NCBI GenBank assembly: GCA_019232725.1 | Contig: JAFANK010000148.1 | Coordinates: forward strand, 1 to 5,389 | Direction: 5' to 3' | Length of the DNA: 5,389 bases | Source of the DNA: Vulcanimicrobiota bacterium | GTDB lineage: Bacteria > Vulcanimicrobiota > Vulcanimicrobiia > Eremiobacterales > Eremiobacteraceae | Part shown: positions 1 to 5,077 of the stretch, one piece after another | How positions within the stretch are numbered: position 1 is the first letter of the stretch | How the letters are laid out: each line of letters starts with the position of its first letter | Notes under the pieces: generated by a model | Told to the model about the DNA's origin: nothing | Databases searched by the model: none | What the model saw: only the letters and a program-made list of their open reading frames with translations | Program-made: the position numbers and the translations under genes

Positions 1-29
1 CCTAGCGTGTTCAGGAATTCTAGTGACAT
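1..29 (-). CDS. Start of an unidentified gene, cut by the left window edge
   Basis: The minus strand has an ATG at 29-27 that stays open to the window edge, giving MSLEFLNTL and part of a tenth codon. A strong Shine-Dalgarno GGAGG (plus positions 35-39) lies five bases upstream, which is why I call a start in so short a piece. It lies downstream of the aldo/keto reductase on the same strand, 122 bases after that stop, so it may be read from the same transcript or from its own promoter in the gap. Nine residues are too few to name a product. The call rests on the ribosome binding site alone, and the few codons could be open by chance. Confidence 0.45.
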
Positions 30-151
30 GGCGACCTCCACAGACAGCCCCGCGCCGGGCTGGCATGCTTGTGCTTTGTCACCTGTTCTCCTGGCAAGGT
101 GCTCAACCAACACAACCTGTACAACGTTGTGTCACCATCGACCGCGAAATG
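30..151. other. Intergenic stretch with small inverted repeats
   Basis: No convincing gene lies here apart from the ribosome binding site of the leftmost gene (35-39). Small symmetric elements are visible. ACAACGTTGT at 121-130 is a perfect 10-base palindrome. AGCCC (46-50) pairs with GGGCT (57-61), and CACCT (80-84) pairs with AGGTG (97-101). None is followed by a T-run on the minus strand, so I do not call a terminator after the aldo/keto reductase. The palindrome could be an operator for the leftmost gene, but nothing else supports that. Confidence 0.4.
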
Positions 152-1144
152 TTACGAGCGAGTTGCGAGGGGCGGGGCTAAGAAGTCGGGGCCAATCGGA
201 TCGGGCACCTCTTCGGTTACAATGTCAACAATTGTCTTTCGAAGATCATCATCGACCTGAAAGTCAAACGCGCCGTCAATCGGCCCCAATTGATGGGGCT
301 TGCGCGCTCCCCAAAGCGCCACACCGACTGCTGGACTATCCAATAACCAACGCAGCGCGAGATGAATGACGCGCTTGCCAAAGCGCTCGCGAGCAATCGC
401 ATCGAGTCGTGCAACCGCATCAAGATAATGATCGAATCGAGGTTGTTGAAACTTCGGGTCGGTCAGGCGGACATCGTCACCGTGGAAAACCGTTTCTCTC
501 GTCATGGTACCGCTCAGTAAACCCCGGCAAAGCGCGCTGTACGTGAACGCGCACAACTCGTGCGACTGCGCATAGGGAAGCACGTCGCGTGCAGCGGCGG
601 TCTCGAAAATGTTGTACGGCGGTTGGACGACGTGGAGTGGTGCGTAACGTGCAAACTCCTGCATTTGCGCGGGCGAGAAGTTGCTCACGCCAATCGCTCG
701 AATCTTTCCAGATTTGAAAAGCCCTGCCATTGCAAGGGCAGTCTCTTCCATTGGCGTCCGGTCGTCGGGCCAATGCACAAGGTACACGTCGACGTAGTCA
801 GTCTGCAGCCGGCGCAGTGAAGCGTCGAGCTCTTTATAGATGCGCGCTGCGGATGCGTTACGCGAGACCTCGCCATTCCCGTGCCACTCGAGACCTGCTT
901 TTGTTGCAAGCATCACGCGATCGCGCCAGCCCTTAAGGGCTTTGCCGACGACTTCTTCTGCGTGACCTTCTCCATATATGGGAGCCGTGTCGATGACGTT
1001 TATGCCTGCGTCAAAGGCCCGGCGTATCGTAGCTAGAGCCGCTTCGTCATCGTGGCCGCCCCATTCCAGGCCCCCAATCGCCCACGTTCCCAGGCCGATG
1101 CGAGAAGGCCGTAATTGCGTACCAACGATTGACGTAAATTCCAT
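152..1144 (-). CDS. Aldo/keto reductase, NADPH-dependent oxidoreductase
   Basis: This 330-residue protein has the normal length and motif order of the aldo/keto reductase superfamily, cytosolic TIM-barrel enzymes that reduce carbonyls with NAD(P)H. The catalytic tetrad is complete: Asp52 and Tyr57 (IDTAPIYGEG), Lys82 (ATKAG) and His124 (VHWPD). Cofactor-site motifs follow: GVSNF (152-156), QPPYNIF (174-180), the YSALCRGLLSG loop (202-212) and WGARKPHQL (278-286), where the phosphate-recognition segment sits in this family. The extended substrate side chain loops cannot be assigned, so the substrate is unknown; many relatives act on sugars or aldehydes. The ATG start puts the first beta-hairpin at the usual place, although the ribosome binding site is poor (a weak AAGAG about 14 bases upstream). 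The membrane-protein gene ends 16 bases upstream, so translation in a shared operon is likely. Family assignment is firm; the physiological role is not. Confidence 0.95.
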   Translation of the reverse strand: MEFTSIVGTQLRPSRIGLGTWAIGGLEWGGHDDEAALATIRRAFDAGINVIDTAPIYGEGHAEEVVGKALKGWRDRVMLATKAGLEWHGNGEVSRNASAARIYKELDASLRRLQTDYVDVYLVHWPDDRTPMEETALAMAGLFKSGKIRAIGVSNFSPAQMQEFARYAPLHVVQPPYNIFETAAARDVLPYAQSHELCAFTYSALCRGLLSGTMTRETVFHGDDVRLTDPKFQQPRFDHYLDAVARLDAIARERFGKRVIHLALRWLLDSPAVGVALWGARKPHQLGPIDGAFDFQVDDDLRKTIVDIVTEEVPDPIGPDFLAPPLATRS

Positions 1145-1160
1145 ATCGTTATCCGCGCTC

Positions 1161-1820
1161 TTAAGCTTCGCTCATATCTGCCAGGCGCTTTTCCACAAGG
1201 CCCCATTGGTATGCTTGGCGCACTGCGTGCCCGAGAGCAACGGCGACTATGACCCAGGCTCCGACAAGTTCGTAGCCTGCGCTCGGTCCAAATTGAGAAA
1301 TGAGCGCGGCTGTGCCCAACAACACGGCCGCTGACGCCACGCTTGAGCCGGTGTCCAACGCCCGAAAACCCAGCGTTAACCGGTGCATGAATGCGTCTGC
1401 GTGAAAGTTTTTGCGAACCTGCAAATACTGATACTCAAAGCCGAATGCCGTCATGACGAAGAAGAGCCCAAAGGTGACAAGAACAAAAAACGCACCGTGG
1501 TCCATGCCGATGATCATGACAAATTCGAACAAGCCGAACACAAAGGGGATGAACGCGTCGATCACCCGCACCGGCCACGTATAGAGCAAGGAGCCCATCT
1601 GATATTGCGTCCACAGGGTGACGATCGCGAAGAAGATCCCGATGGCCATGACGATCTGTGGAGCGTGGAAGGCCTGGCGTGTGATCAGCGAATCTACTTT
1701 GCCGAAGAGCGCGGCTAACGCCGTCCCCTGGATGATGCTCAGTAGTGTGAGAAAAAAGCTTGTGAAAGGGCTTCGCAGACGCTCCCGTATGTCTTCGATT
1801 TCTTTCGCGTAAGATCTCAT
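1161..1820 (-). CDS. Six-TM integral membrane protein, function unknown
   Basis: This 219-residue protein is mostly hydrophobic. I do not recognise its family. A short charged cytoplasmic N-terminus (AKEIEDIRERLR, 5-16) precedes about six likely TM segments at residues 19-39, 52-72, 85-105, 108-128, 158-176 and 184-203. A polar loop with conserved-looking aromatic and basic residues (FEYQYLQVRKNF, 128-139) lies between TM4 and TM5. The C-terminus is charged (VEKRLADMSEA). There is no signal peptide, enzyme motif or transporter signature I can name. The ATG is well supported by GAGGGAGAG at plus positions 1824-1832, three bases upstream of the start (its GGGAG core about six bases away). It lies between the RibD-C-like gene (66 bases upstream) and the aldo/keto reductase (16 bases downstream), which suggests co-expression but does not reveal a role. 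Confidence 0.85.
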   Translation of the reverse strand: MRSYAKEIEDIRERLRSPFTSFFLTLLSIIQGTALAALFGKVDSLITRQAFHAPQIVMAIGIFFAIVTLWTQYQMGSLLYTWPVRVIDAFIPFVFGLFEFVMIIGMDHGAFFVLVTFGLFFVMTAFGFEYQYLQVRKNFHADAFMHRLTLGFRALDTGSSVASAAVLLGTAALISQFGPSAGYELVGAWVIVAVALGHAVRQAYQWGLVEKRLADMSEA

Positions 1821-1849
1821 ACGCTCTCCCTCACAATTGGTGCTTCATT

Positions 1850-1860
1850 CCTACGGTAGG
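1850..1860. repeat. Odd-length palindrome upstream of the membrane-protein gene
   Basis: CCTAC-G-GTAGG is a perfect inverted repeat with 5-base arms. It lies in the 66-base gap between the RibD-C-like stop and the membrane-protein start, about 30 bases before that start. Just downstream of the reductase stop on the minus strand, a second short pair (CCGC/GCGG within about 1873-1886) could form a weak hairpin, but no T-run follows. These could be a regulator site or chance. Confidence 0.2.
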
Positions 1861-1886
1861 GGAACGTTTAACCGCATATCGGCGGA

Positions 1887-2435
1887 TTAGACCGTTTTAT
1901 ACGTCAATCGCACCGCGTCCTCACCGACCCGATCGCTTGCAATAAGGCGCAGCGGCGGGCGAGCGCCTGCGAAGAACGGCTTTCCTCCACCAAGCACCAC
2001 GGGACGATAGTAGAGATGATATTCATCGATCAGACCCATTTGGGCGAGGCTCGCTGCCAACTCGGGACCGGCGACGGCGATGTCACCGTCGATTTGTGAC
2101 TTCAACCTGCGAGCGAATGCTTCAATATCGCTATCGACGAGTGTGGCGTTGGGGCCGACCGATTTGAGAAAACGTGACACGACCCATTTTGGCTGCGCTC
2201 GCCAGGCGGATGCAAAGTCGCGCTGCAGCGCACTCCAGTCCGGCTGATCGTCATCCCAGTAGCGCAGGAGCTCATATACACGCCGACCGTACAGACTGCC
2301 GGCCAAACTGCGCTCAAAGTCGGTGAAGTGACGAAACAGCGCATCGTCGGGTTGCCCGAAAGGCTCGAGCCCACCGTCCACAGCCGCGACATACCCGTCA
2401 AGCGATAGTGTCATCGCGAAGATCAGTTTCGCCAT
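1887..2435 (-). CDS. RibD C-terminal / dihydrofolate-reductase-like oxidoreductase
   Basis: The protein is 182 residues from the chosen ATG, the usual length for stand-alone proteins with the RibD C-terminal (DHFR-like) fold, which includes YyaP/YwjB-type proteins. The N-terminus MAKLIFAMTLSLDGYVA is the family hallmark (first strand plus SLDG). It is followed by GRRVYE (50-55), PKWVVSR (82-88), GDIAVAGPELAASLAQMGLIDEYHL (117-141) and the RPVVLGGGKPFF stretch (144-155), which forms the NADPH-binding side. It is expected to be a cytosolic NADPH-dependent reductase; the substrate is unknown, and true folate reduction is not implied. The frame runs open far upstream to 2789, but residues encoded there are unlike the family and would overlap the divergent secreted-protein gene, so the start at 2435 is right. 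An AGAG nine bases upstream, or GGGAG immediately upstream, may serve as ribosome binding site. Confidence 0.92.
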   Translation of the reverse strand: MAKLIFAMTLSLDGYVAAVDGGLEPFGQPDDALFRHFTDFERSLAGSLYGRRVYELLRYWDDDQPDWSALQRDFASAWRAQPKWVVSRFLKSVGPNATLVDSDIEAFARRLKSQIDGDIAVAGPELAASLAQMGLIDEYHLYYRPVVLGGGKPFFAGARPPLRLIASDRVGEDAVRLTYKTV

Positions 2436-2513
2436 GCTCCCAAACTCTGCGATAGCGTGAGCGTTATGACAGACAAAATGTGGGTATAACTCTTTGCCTG
2501 GAGGAAGAAACCC
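2436..2513. promoter_or_regulatory. Divergent intergenic region with possible plus-strand promoter
   Basis: These 78 bases separate two genes starting in opposite directions, so they should hold promoters for both. On the plus strand TATAAC at 2485-2490 is a good -10 candidate at a suitable distance from the 2514 start. No strong -35 lies at 17 bases; the best nearby match, TTATGA at 2464-2469, is 15 bases away and weak. GTTAT (2463-2467) and ATAAC (2486-2490) form an inverted pair across this region. I see no convincing minus-strand promoter. Confidence 0.35.
2500..2505 (+). promoter_or_regulatory. Strong ribosome binding site for the secreted protein
   Basis: GGAGGA lies eight bases before the ATG at 2514. 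It is near-perfect anti-16S complementarity at ideal spacing, so it fixes the start of the small secreted protein. Confidence 0.8.
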
Positions 2514-2873
2514 ATGAAACTTGTGCTCTTTGCGTTTGTTGCCGCCGCGGTCCTCGGCGTAACTGCCGTCGCAACCGCGGATGAGACGCCAACGTACGTC
2601 GATACCGCGTGCGGCACCTGGGTGAATGATGACTGGGTGGCCAATGGCAGTTGTCCGCCCGAAAACACGCACCTGCGACACGACTCCGTCACCGGAACGA
2701 TCACGGCAGTCAAGGGGCATCTGGTAACGGTGCAACAGTCCAACAACACAGTCGTGATCAACGACAAACCGGCGCTTGACGCAAAGCAATCCGGCAAGGT
2801 CGCGGTGGGCCGCATGATCGTGGCGTACGGGTACTGGCTAGACAATAACTTCTACGCTACGGGGATCTACTAA
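2514..2873 (+). CDS. Small secreted protein with DUF5666/OB-fold-like domain
   Basis: This is a 119-residue exported protein. Residues 1-22 are a clear Sec signal peptide: Lys2, a hydrophobic core, and an Ala-Thr-Ala cleavage site before Asp23. There is no lipobox cysteine, so the mature form of about 97 residues should be soluble. Cys33 and Cys47 flank a Trp-rich segment (GTWVNDDW) and could form a disulfide outside the membrane. Residues 59-119 follow the DUF5666-like, small beta-barrel pattern: GTITAVKGHLVTV, a variable beta stretch, then VGRMIVAYGYW and a final YATGIY strand. That family match is by pattern, not search; its biochemical role is unknown. The start is fixed by GGAGGA. A strong terminator 26 bases after the stop makes it a single-gene transcription unit. 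It diverges from the RibD-C-like gene. Confidence 0.85.
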   Translation: MKLVLFAFVAAAVLGVTAVATADETPTYVDTACGTWVNDDWVANGSCPPENTHLRHDSVTGTITAVKGHLVTVQQSNNTVVINDKPALDAKQSGKVAVGRMIVAYGYWLDNNFYATGIY

Positions 2874-2898
2874 CGAAAGTACAATCCGATCCGAGTGG

Positions 2899-2928
2899 AG
2901 GGTCGTCTGCAGCGACGACCCTTTTTTT
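2899..2928 (+). terminator. Rho-independent terminator
   Basis: GGGTCGTC (2900-2907) pairs perfectly with GACGACCC (2914-2921) across a six-base loop. An A-T pair extends the stem to nine, and seven T follow directly (2922-2928). It ends the secreted-protein transcript and insulates it from the leader/receptor unit downstream. Confidence 0.93.
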
Positions 2929-2930
2929 AT

Positions 2931-3000
2931 CGCTCGAGCGCCCACTCCTCACCGAGTTGACGGATTTTGACAAAAGAGTGGGTAACGTACGTGTCGTCAA
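2931..3000 (+). promoter_or_regulatory. Probable promoter/operator region of the receptor unit
   Basis: This stretch between the terminator and the leader ORF must hold the promoter of the receptor unit. It carries several symmetric elements. CGCTCGAGCG (2931-2940) is a perfect palindrome. CCCACTC (2941-2947) is an exact inverted repeat of GAGTGGG (2976-2982). TTGAC occurs at 2957-2961 and 2967-2971, one helical turn apart, and inverted as GTCAA at 2996-3000. ACGTACGT (2985-2992) is also a palindrome. TTGACA at 2967-2972 is a perfect -35 hexamer, but I find no good -10 at 16-18 bases, so the promoter may need an activator or another sigma factor. The exact sites are inference. Confidence 0.4.
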
Positions 3001-3019
3001 GGGTGAGAGGACTGAGACA

Positions 3020-3032
3020 AGGAGTTTCTCCT
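3020..3032 (+). promoter_or_regulatory. Hairpin holding the leader's ribosome binding site
   Basis: AGGAG (3020-3024) is the Shine-Dalgarno of the leader ORF and pairs perfectly with CTCCT (3028-3032) across a TTT loop, ending directly before the ATG at 3033. A second, mutually exclusive pairing exists: CTATG (3031-3035), which includes the start codon, with CATAG (3051-3055) inside the leader. Both stems are only five base pairs, so any control by structure would be modest. Confidence 0.4.
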
Positions 3033-3077
3033 ATGCGTCTTCTCACGTTTCATAGCGTCCGCAAGAGGCCGCCGTGA
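3033..3077 (+). CDS. 14-residue leader ORF coupled to the receptor gene
   Basis: ATG at 3033 opens a short frame encoding MRLLTFHSVRKRPP and ending with TGA at 3075-3077. AAGGAG at 3019-3024 lies eight bases before the ATG and is one of the best ribosome binding sites in the window. The stop overlaps the GTG start of the 605-residue protein as GTGA, the classic geometry of translational coupling, in a different frame. The peptide is basic and ends in Arg-Pro-Pro-stop. Consecutive prolines slow peptide bond formation, and proline before a stop codon slows termination, so a regulatory pause is plausible. It recalls, but does not match, RAPP-type arrest peptides. It is too short for homology. 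It could instead be a simple ribosome-loading leader, or chance. Confidence 0.5.
   Translation: MRLLTFHSVRKRPP
3063..3068 (+). promoter_or_regulatory. Ribosome binding site for the receptor GTG start
   Basis: AAGAGG lies five bases before GTG 3074 and inside the leader ORF. It supports GTG 3074 over the in-frame ATG at 3086, whose upstream sequence has no purine-rich site. A ribosome finishing the leader would sit on this site, favouring re-initiation. Confidence 0.6.
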
Positions 3078-4891
3078 CCATCGCAATGCCGCTGCCGGCA
3101 TCTCACACGAAGTTTTGGCGAGTCGTCAACGTGCTCGGCGTTGTCGCACTCGGGCTATTTTCTGTTTTACTCTTGTTCTTCTGGGTCGCTGTAACGTTCA
3201 ACGTGCCAGCATCAGGCGATTATGGTATTGAAAACGTTGATGCATCTGGGCGCATCACAACTATCGAGCACGGTTCAGCCGTCGACAAGAGCCCGATCCA
3301 CATCGGCGACCGAATCGAGCTGCCGTCCACGGTGCACGACCGGCTCACCCTCGTGGGGCCGCTGATGCCGGGCATCGGAGAGCGCGTCAGTCTGACAATT
3401 CAGCAGGGCAATGCTCGGCGCAAGGTGACGCTCGTTGCTGATGCGACCGTGCCGGGCACTCTGGCATTTCGGCTATCACAGCTCGTGCTCCAAATCGGTT
3501 TCCTCAACTGGCTAATCGTCGGGGCCGCGCTCGTCTTGCTTCGACCGAGCAGACTCACCTGGAGCTTCTTCGTCCTCGGCGTGGGGATGATCTGGCCGAT
3601 CGCCGGATCGTACCCAAGCTTCGTCCCAACCGATTGGGTAGTTCCTATCCTCGTGCTCTCGATCATCAGTTGCATGGCAGCCCTCATGGGATTTCTCATC
3701 TTTTCGCTGCGCTTTCCATCCGATGCGGTGAGCGGGTGGCGCAGAAGAGTAGATGCGATGACGCCTTTGCTCTTCATCGTCTACTCGTCGCTCACGCTTG
3801 GCGTGAACCTAGCGCCGATATTCATCGGTCCGAGCGCTGCGTGGTGGGAGGACCCAGTCTCGACGGCGCTTGTCTGCAGCCTTCCTATCATCGCCATCGT
3901 CGCTTTCGCCAGCTTTATGGGCAACTACAGAAGTTCGCAGGGGTTGGAACGCGAGCGAATGCGCTGGGTTGTCGTGGGGCTGTCGTGCTGGGCCGTCAGC
4001 ATCACGTGTTGGGCATGGTTCTTTTTTGTGTCAAGCGAGTACTCAGCGGCTCGATCTTTGAGCTACACGGGTTTTATCGTCCTCCCGCTGACCGTGGCGT
4101 ATGCCGTCATCCGCCATCGGGTGATCGACGTTCGATTCGTCGTCAGCCGTGCGATTGTGTACGCCGCGATCGCCGCGGTCGTCGTGATCGTCGTGGTCAT
4201 CCTTGACTGGCTTTTCAGCACCAGGTTCACGAACTCACGCTTGCAGACGGCGGCGTATGCGGGCATGGCGTTGCTGCTAGGACTTTCGTACAACGCTGCA
4301 CGCCAGCGCATCGAGCGAGCGGTGGATTCTCTGTTCTTCCGCCAGTGGCGCCGGACGAAAGAAAAGGCCGAGGTCATTTCGGCGCTCCTCCGTCATGCGA
4401 CTGCGACGTCTGATCTGTATCAACCACTGACGCAGGGTTTGGCCGAGGCCTTCTCCCTCGAGTCTGCGGCATTGTTTGAGCAAGCAGATGATGGCGGGTA
4501 CGTACGAGTCGCAGCTTGGGGCTGGCCGCAAGGATCCCTGTGGCACATCCTACCGAACGACGCGATTGCCGAACGGGCAAACCCTCAGACTAAAAGCGTT
4601 GACATCGAGAAGCTTCCTTGGCGTGAGCCAGAGGTGCCCATGGGCAGCGCTCGACCGATCGCGATGTTCCCGATCTTCAACATGAAAGTCAGCGTGGCCA
4701 TCTTGCTGCTCGGGGCACACCACAATGCAACGGCGCTAGATCCCACTGAGGTTCGTGAAATTCGAACGTTTTGCGCAGATGCGGGCTTTGTTTATGGCCG
4801 GGCGAGCGTATCGCGTGCTGAGCGGGTAGATGCCGGCAACGCCGTCATCACCGCGGGGGGGGGGTTCCAAGCGGGCCCTAGAGTCCCCTAG
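3074..4891 (+). CDS. Receptor-like membrane protein: PDZ, ~9 TM, GAF-like domain
   Basis: A 605-residue inner-membrane protein. TM1 is at 17-42. A PDZ-like domain follows outside the membrane at about 55-122 (GRITTIEHGSAV, IHIGDRIEL, ERVSLTIQQG). Further TM segments lie near 138-156, 163-180, 189-212, 229-250, 263-283, 297-319, 327-347 and 358-380, with a possible weak one at 391-407. The segment VAYAVIRHRVIDVRFVVSRAIVYA (341-364) matches the conserved region found in multi-TM sensor histidine kinases before their last TM. A linker with many basic residues (IERAVDSLFFRQWRRTKEKAE, 413-433) leads to a GAF-like domain at about 440-575. There is no H-box, ATP-binding domain, GGDEF or other output. 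ComP-like kinases share the PDZ-plus-TM layout but continue into a kinase. It may signal through a partner or act as a sensor remnant. Its last residues are encoded through a G10 run and may not be native. Confidence 0.85.
   Translation: MTIAMPLPASHTKFWRVVNVLGVVALGLFSVLLLFFWVAVTFNVPASGDYGIENVDASGRITTIEHGSAVDKSPIHIGDRIELPSTVHDRLTLVGPLMPGIGERVSLTIQQGNARRKVTLVADATVPGTLAFRLSQLVLQIGFLNWLIVGAALVLLRPSRLTWSFFVLGVGMIWPIAGSYPSFVPTDWVVPILVLSIISCMAALMGFLIFSLRFPSDAVSGWRRRVDAMTPLLFIVYSSLTLGVNLAPIFIGPSAAWWEDPVSTALVCSLPIIAIVAFASFMGNYRSSQGLERERMRWVVVGLSCWAVSITCWAWFFFVSSEYSAARSLSYTGFIVLPLTVAYAVIRHRVIDVRFVVSRAIVYAAIAAVVVIVVVILDWLFSTRFTNSRLQTAAYAGMALLLGLSYNAARQRIERAVDSLFFRQWRRTKEKAEVISALLRHATATSDLYQPLTQGLAEAFSLESAALFEQADDGGYVRVAAWGWPQGSLWHILPNDAIAERANPQTKSVDIEKLPWREPEVPMGSARPIAMFPIFNMKVSVAILLLGAHHNATALDPTEVREIRTFCADAGFVYGRASVSRAERVDAGNAVITAGGGFQAGPRVP
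4855..4864 (+). repeat. Homopolymer of ten G near the receptor 3' end
   Basis: Ten consecutive G span the last base of codon 594 through codons 595-597. Such tracts slip during replication and are also frequent sequencing or assembly error sites. One G fewer would replace the tail FQAGPRVP by SKRALESPRS before a TGA; one G more gives VPSGP before a TAG. All three frames therefore stop within about 11 codons, so length changes would alter only the tail. Confidence 0.85.
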
Positions 4892-5031
4892 ATCTTGAGG
4901 GCTTCGTCGACAGCCTGATCCTCAGACCACGCCATGCCTTCAGCACCGAGCTTCTCGATTTCGGCTTCACTAAGATGCTCGCGCAGTGCGGCCATTGTGC
5001 GGTCGTAGCACCACGAGGGCTGCGAACGTGG
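4888..5031 (-). pseudogene. C-terminal remnant of a probable large ATPase-type regulator
   Basis: On the minus strand an open frame runs from just after a TAG at 5034-5032 to a TAG at 4890-4888. It encodes about 47 codons, containing YDRTMAALREHLSEAEIEKL and EGMAWSEDQAVDEALKI. The spacing R-x-x-L-x-E-x-x ... G-x-A-x-x-x-x-x-A-x-x-x-A-L is typical of the extreme C-terminus of large LuxR/AfsR or adenylate-cyclase-type ATPase/TPR regulators, usually hundreds of residues long. Nothing upstream continues it: an in-frame stop lies about 11 codons before this segment, and the DoxX-like gene ends at 5078. The internal ATG at 4995 has no ribosome binding site, so a 35-residue gene is unlikely. The identification rests on pattern memory. 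The stop overlaps the receptor's stop on the other strand by two bases. Confidence 0.5.
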
Positions 5032-5077
5032 CTATTGGGCGATCCTAGCTCGCTATGCTGTCAAAAACGACCGGTGC
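5032..5077. other. Short gap after the DoxX-like gene
   Basis: Just downstream of the DoxX-like stop on the minus strand, a small GC-rich element (ACCGGT) is followed by five T (plus-strand A at 5063-5067). This might be a weak terminator, but the stem is too short to call. No gene is seen. Confidence 0.2.

Noticed and set aside
11..27. GAATTC followed by CTAGTGAC as a cloning-vector scar
   Set aside because: It shares only an EcoRI site and a few bases with common vector polylinkers; the surrounding sequence does not match any I know.
121..130. ACAACGTTGT palindrome as terminator of the aldo/keto reductase
   Set aside because: The stem has no loop of its own and is not followed by a T-run on the minus strand.
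7..369. Plus-strand frame of 120 codons at the left end
   Set aside because: It runs antisense into the aldo/keto reductase C-terminus, has low-complexity composition, and has no ribosome binding site.
1383..1718. Plus-strand frame opposite the six-TM protein
   Set aside because: Its highly charged Asp/Glu/His/Lys composition is the expected antisense reading of hydrophobic TM codons.
2436..2789. N-terminal extension of the RibD-C-like protein to a start at 2789
   Set aside because: The extra 118 residues do not resemble the family, would run antisense through the secreted-protein gene, and the family hallmark N-terminus begins exactly at 2435.
2423..2845. Minus-strand frame of 140 codons opposite the secreted protein
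   Set aside because: It is a shadow of the signal-peptide gene; it has no domain pattern and covers the divergent promoter region.
3634..4206. Plus-strand frame of 190 codons inside the receptor gene
   Set aside because: It is an out-of-frame shadow rich in Arg, His, Ser and Cys, while the receptor frame there encodes clear TM helices.
4888..4995. Stand-alone 35-residue gene from ATG 4995
   Set aside because: There is no Shine-Dalgarno before the ATG, and the family-like residues (YDRT) continue upstream of it, so a truncated remnant explains it better.
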